Source of the DNA: DASXMX01 sp036495445
GTDB lineage: Bacteria > Planctomycetota > Phycisphaerae > Tepidisphaerales > Tepidisphaeraceae
Direction: 5' to 3'
NCBI GenBank assembly: GCA_036495445.1
Contig: DASXMX010000516.1
Coordinates: forward strand, 1-6,548
Length of the DNA stretch: 6,548 nucleotides
A program made the position numbers and the translations under genes. The notes under the pieces are model-generated. The model saw nothing but the letters and a program-made list of their open reading frames with translations, was not told where the DNA came from and did no database searches. Shown here one piece after another: positions 5,369 to 6,548 of this stretch. Numbering within the stretch: position 1 is the first letter of the stretch; each line of letters begins with the position of its first letter.

Positions 5369-6548
5369 ATGGTCCGTAACCACTGGCTTGCGCTGGCAAT
5401 CATGCTCGGATCCTGCGCCGCGTCGTTGGCGCAGAGCGGCGGGAACGCGGCCCGGCCGCTGACGACTCAACCGGCTCCAGCGGCCACTGCTCCGAGTGCG
5501 GGCGCGGGCGACGCGGCCCCCGTCACACGGGCAGAGTTTGAGGATCTGCAGGCGCAGATGCTCAAGCTCGAGGAAAAGGTCCATTCCACCCTCCCGGGCA
5601 CCGAACACGTGGTCATCGTGGGCGACGGCTCGGTCACGTATACCAACCTGCAGAAGGCCTCGGCCCCCTCCTCGTTCAATGCGGTGGTCAGCCCGCGGAT
5701 CCTATGGGAGCCCACCGATCGCCTGCTCGTCACCGCCGCCTTCGATCTGGCGTTCGCAACCGACAACACGGGCGCGTCGTCCAGCAGCGTGGACGTCAGC
5801 ATCGCCGAGGCCTCGATCGTCGTGAACGATTACCTGATGGTCGGCGGCGGGCTGTTCGTCGTGCCGTTCGGGCAGTACCACAACCACTTCGACCCGCCCT
5901 GGATCGAGAAGCTCGCCGATGCGCCGCTGCCGTTCGGCGACAACGGGATCGCCCCCAGCAGCGAGGTGGGGATCTTTGCCCACGGCGCCGCGCCGCTGGC
6001 CTTTCTGCGGGCCCCCTTCAGTTCCCCCAAAATCGTGTACGACGCCTACCTGGCGAACGGCCCGCAACTGATCACCAACGACCCGGCGGCCGCGGGCATG
6101 TTGAACTTCGACGACTTCACGGACCTGAACAACGGCAAGGCCGTCGGCGGCCGCATCGGGTTCCTCCCCTTCCCCAGCATGGAGTTCGGGTATTCGTTCC
6201 AATACAGCCAGGCCGCGCCGCCGGGCTTTCACAAGACTAATGTTCTGCTGCAGGCCGCGGACCTGAACTGGGTGCAGCTCGTCCGTCCGCTGGGCGGCGT
6301 CTTCACTACGCGGGCCGAGTGGGTCTGGTCCAACGTCGAGAACGTGACCTACGACCCCACCGGCAAGCTGGGCTTTGGGCCGCTGAACTTCGGCAACTAC
6401 CGGACCGGCGGCTACGCCGAGTTGGCCTATCGCCCGACGCTCTCCTCGAACCGGATCATTCGCAACCTTGAATTCATCTTCCGCTACGACAACCTCCGCT
6501 CCCCGCTCAATTCGCCTAGCGGGCAATACGAGCAGCGATACGAGTTCG
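5369..6548 (+). CDS. Porin-like outer-membrane beta-barrel protein with N-terminal coiled coil (3' end outside window)
   Basis: The reading frame is open from ATG 5369 to the window edge (393 complete codons, no stop), so the C-terminus is missing. Residues 1-21 are a signal peptide with a likely cut after ASLA (18-21). Residues 22-53 are an Ala/Pro/Thr-rich spacer. Residues 54-72 form a short coiled coil with hydrophobic residues at 57, 60, 64, 67 and 71, an unbroken heptad pattern. From about 80 onward the protein alternates hydrophobic and polar residues in strand-like blocks, with Gly and aromatic residues typical of barrels. Landmarks are VPFGQY (165-170), where porin-like families often carry a GxxxPFG-type strand, and FRYDN near the right edge. 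It most resembles phosphate-selective or general porins, some of which have an N-terminal coiled coil that helps trimer assembly. The substrate is unknown. It lies 134 bases after lptD on the same strand and could be co-transcribed. C16 follows LGS, a marginal lipobox, but a barrel makes ordinary signal-peptidase cleavage more likely. Confidence 0.75.
   Translation, partial: MVRNHWLALAIMLGSCAASLAQSGGNAARPLTTQPAPAATAPSAGAGDAAPVTRAEFEDLQAQMLKLEEKVHSTLPGTEHVVIVGDGSVTYTNLQKASAPSSFNAVVSPRILWEPTDRLLVTAAFDLAFATDNTGASSSSVDVSIAEASIVVNDYLMVGGGLFVVPFGQYHNHFDPPWIEKLADAPLPFGDNGIAPSSEVGIFAHGAAPLAFLRAPFSSPKIVYDAYLANGPQLITNDPAAAGMLNFDDFTDLNNGKAVGGRIGFLPFPSMEFGYSFQYSQAAPPGFHKTNVLLQAADLNWVQLVRPLGGVFTTRAEWVWSNVENVTYDPTGKLGFGPLNFGNYRTGGYAELAYRPTLSSNRIIRNLEFIFRYDNLRSPLNSPSGQYEQRYEF

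Noticed and set aside
5402..5418. Lipoprotein signal (LGSC) in the porin
   Set aside because: Glycine at the -2 position is atypical, and a better ordinary cleavage site (ASLA) follows. A large barrel is not expected to be a lipoprotein.
5702..6526. 274-residue reverse open frame opposite the porin gene
   Set aside because: Shadow of the porin frame, which has a signal peptide, Shine-Dalgarno and strand-like pattern. The reverse frame has none of these.

Overview
The window is GC-rich and comes from a bacterium with an outer membrane. It holds four protein genes and no RNA genes, mobile elements or CRISPR. An LptD-type lipopolysaccharide transporter next to a beta-barrel porin shows a diderm envelope. 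The long periplasmic part of LptD, the Ala/Pro/Thr-rich linkers and the mix of neighbours would suit a planctomycete, perhaps of the Phycisphaerae. That placement is an impression from gene style and not proven.

Layout, left to right. Bases 1-180 hold no gene I can name. A forward gene (181-1479) encodes a cytosolic GAF-like plus SpoIIE/PP2C-type serine/threonine phosphatase with all its metal-binding motifs. A convergent reverse gene (1514-2092) encodes an exported histidine phosphatase of the SixA/phosphoglycerate-mutase type. Between the start codons of that gene and lptD lies a 193-base divergent control region. It contains an inverted repeat in the phosphatase leader and a near-consensus sigma-70 promoter (TTGACC, 16 bases, TATAAT) facing lptD. 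lptD (2286-5234, GTG start) encodes a 982-residue outer-membrane LPS-assembly protein. After a 134-base gap with several small inverted repeats comes a second envelope gene (5369 to beyond the right edge). It encodes a porin-like beta-barrel protein with an N-terminal coiled coil.

Three of the four products are envelope or exported proteins: LptD inserts lipopolysaccharide into the outer leaflet, the porin lets solutes through the same membrane, and the histidine phosphatase acts outside the cytoplasm. The SpoIIE-type phosphatase is a signalling protein whose partner (anti-sigma antagonist or kinase) is not in the window.

The most useful sequence-level results are corrected starts. lptD should start at GTG 2286, because the upstream in-frame ATG overlaps the -10 box. 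The histidine phosphatase should start at 2092, behind a strong GGAGGT. The porin gene is open to the window edge and easy to overlook. I found no clearly new multi-gene system; the notable points are the LptD architecture and the structured divergent leader.
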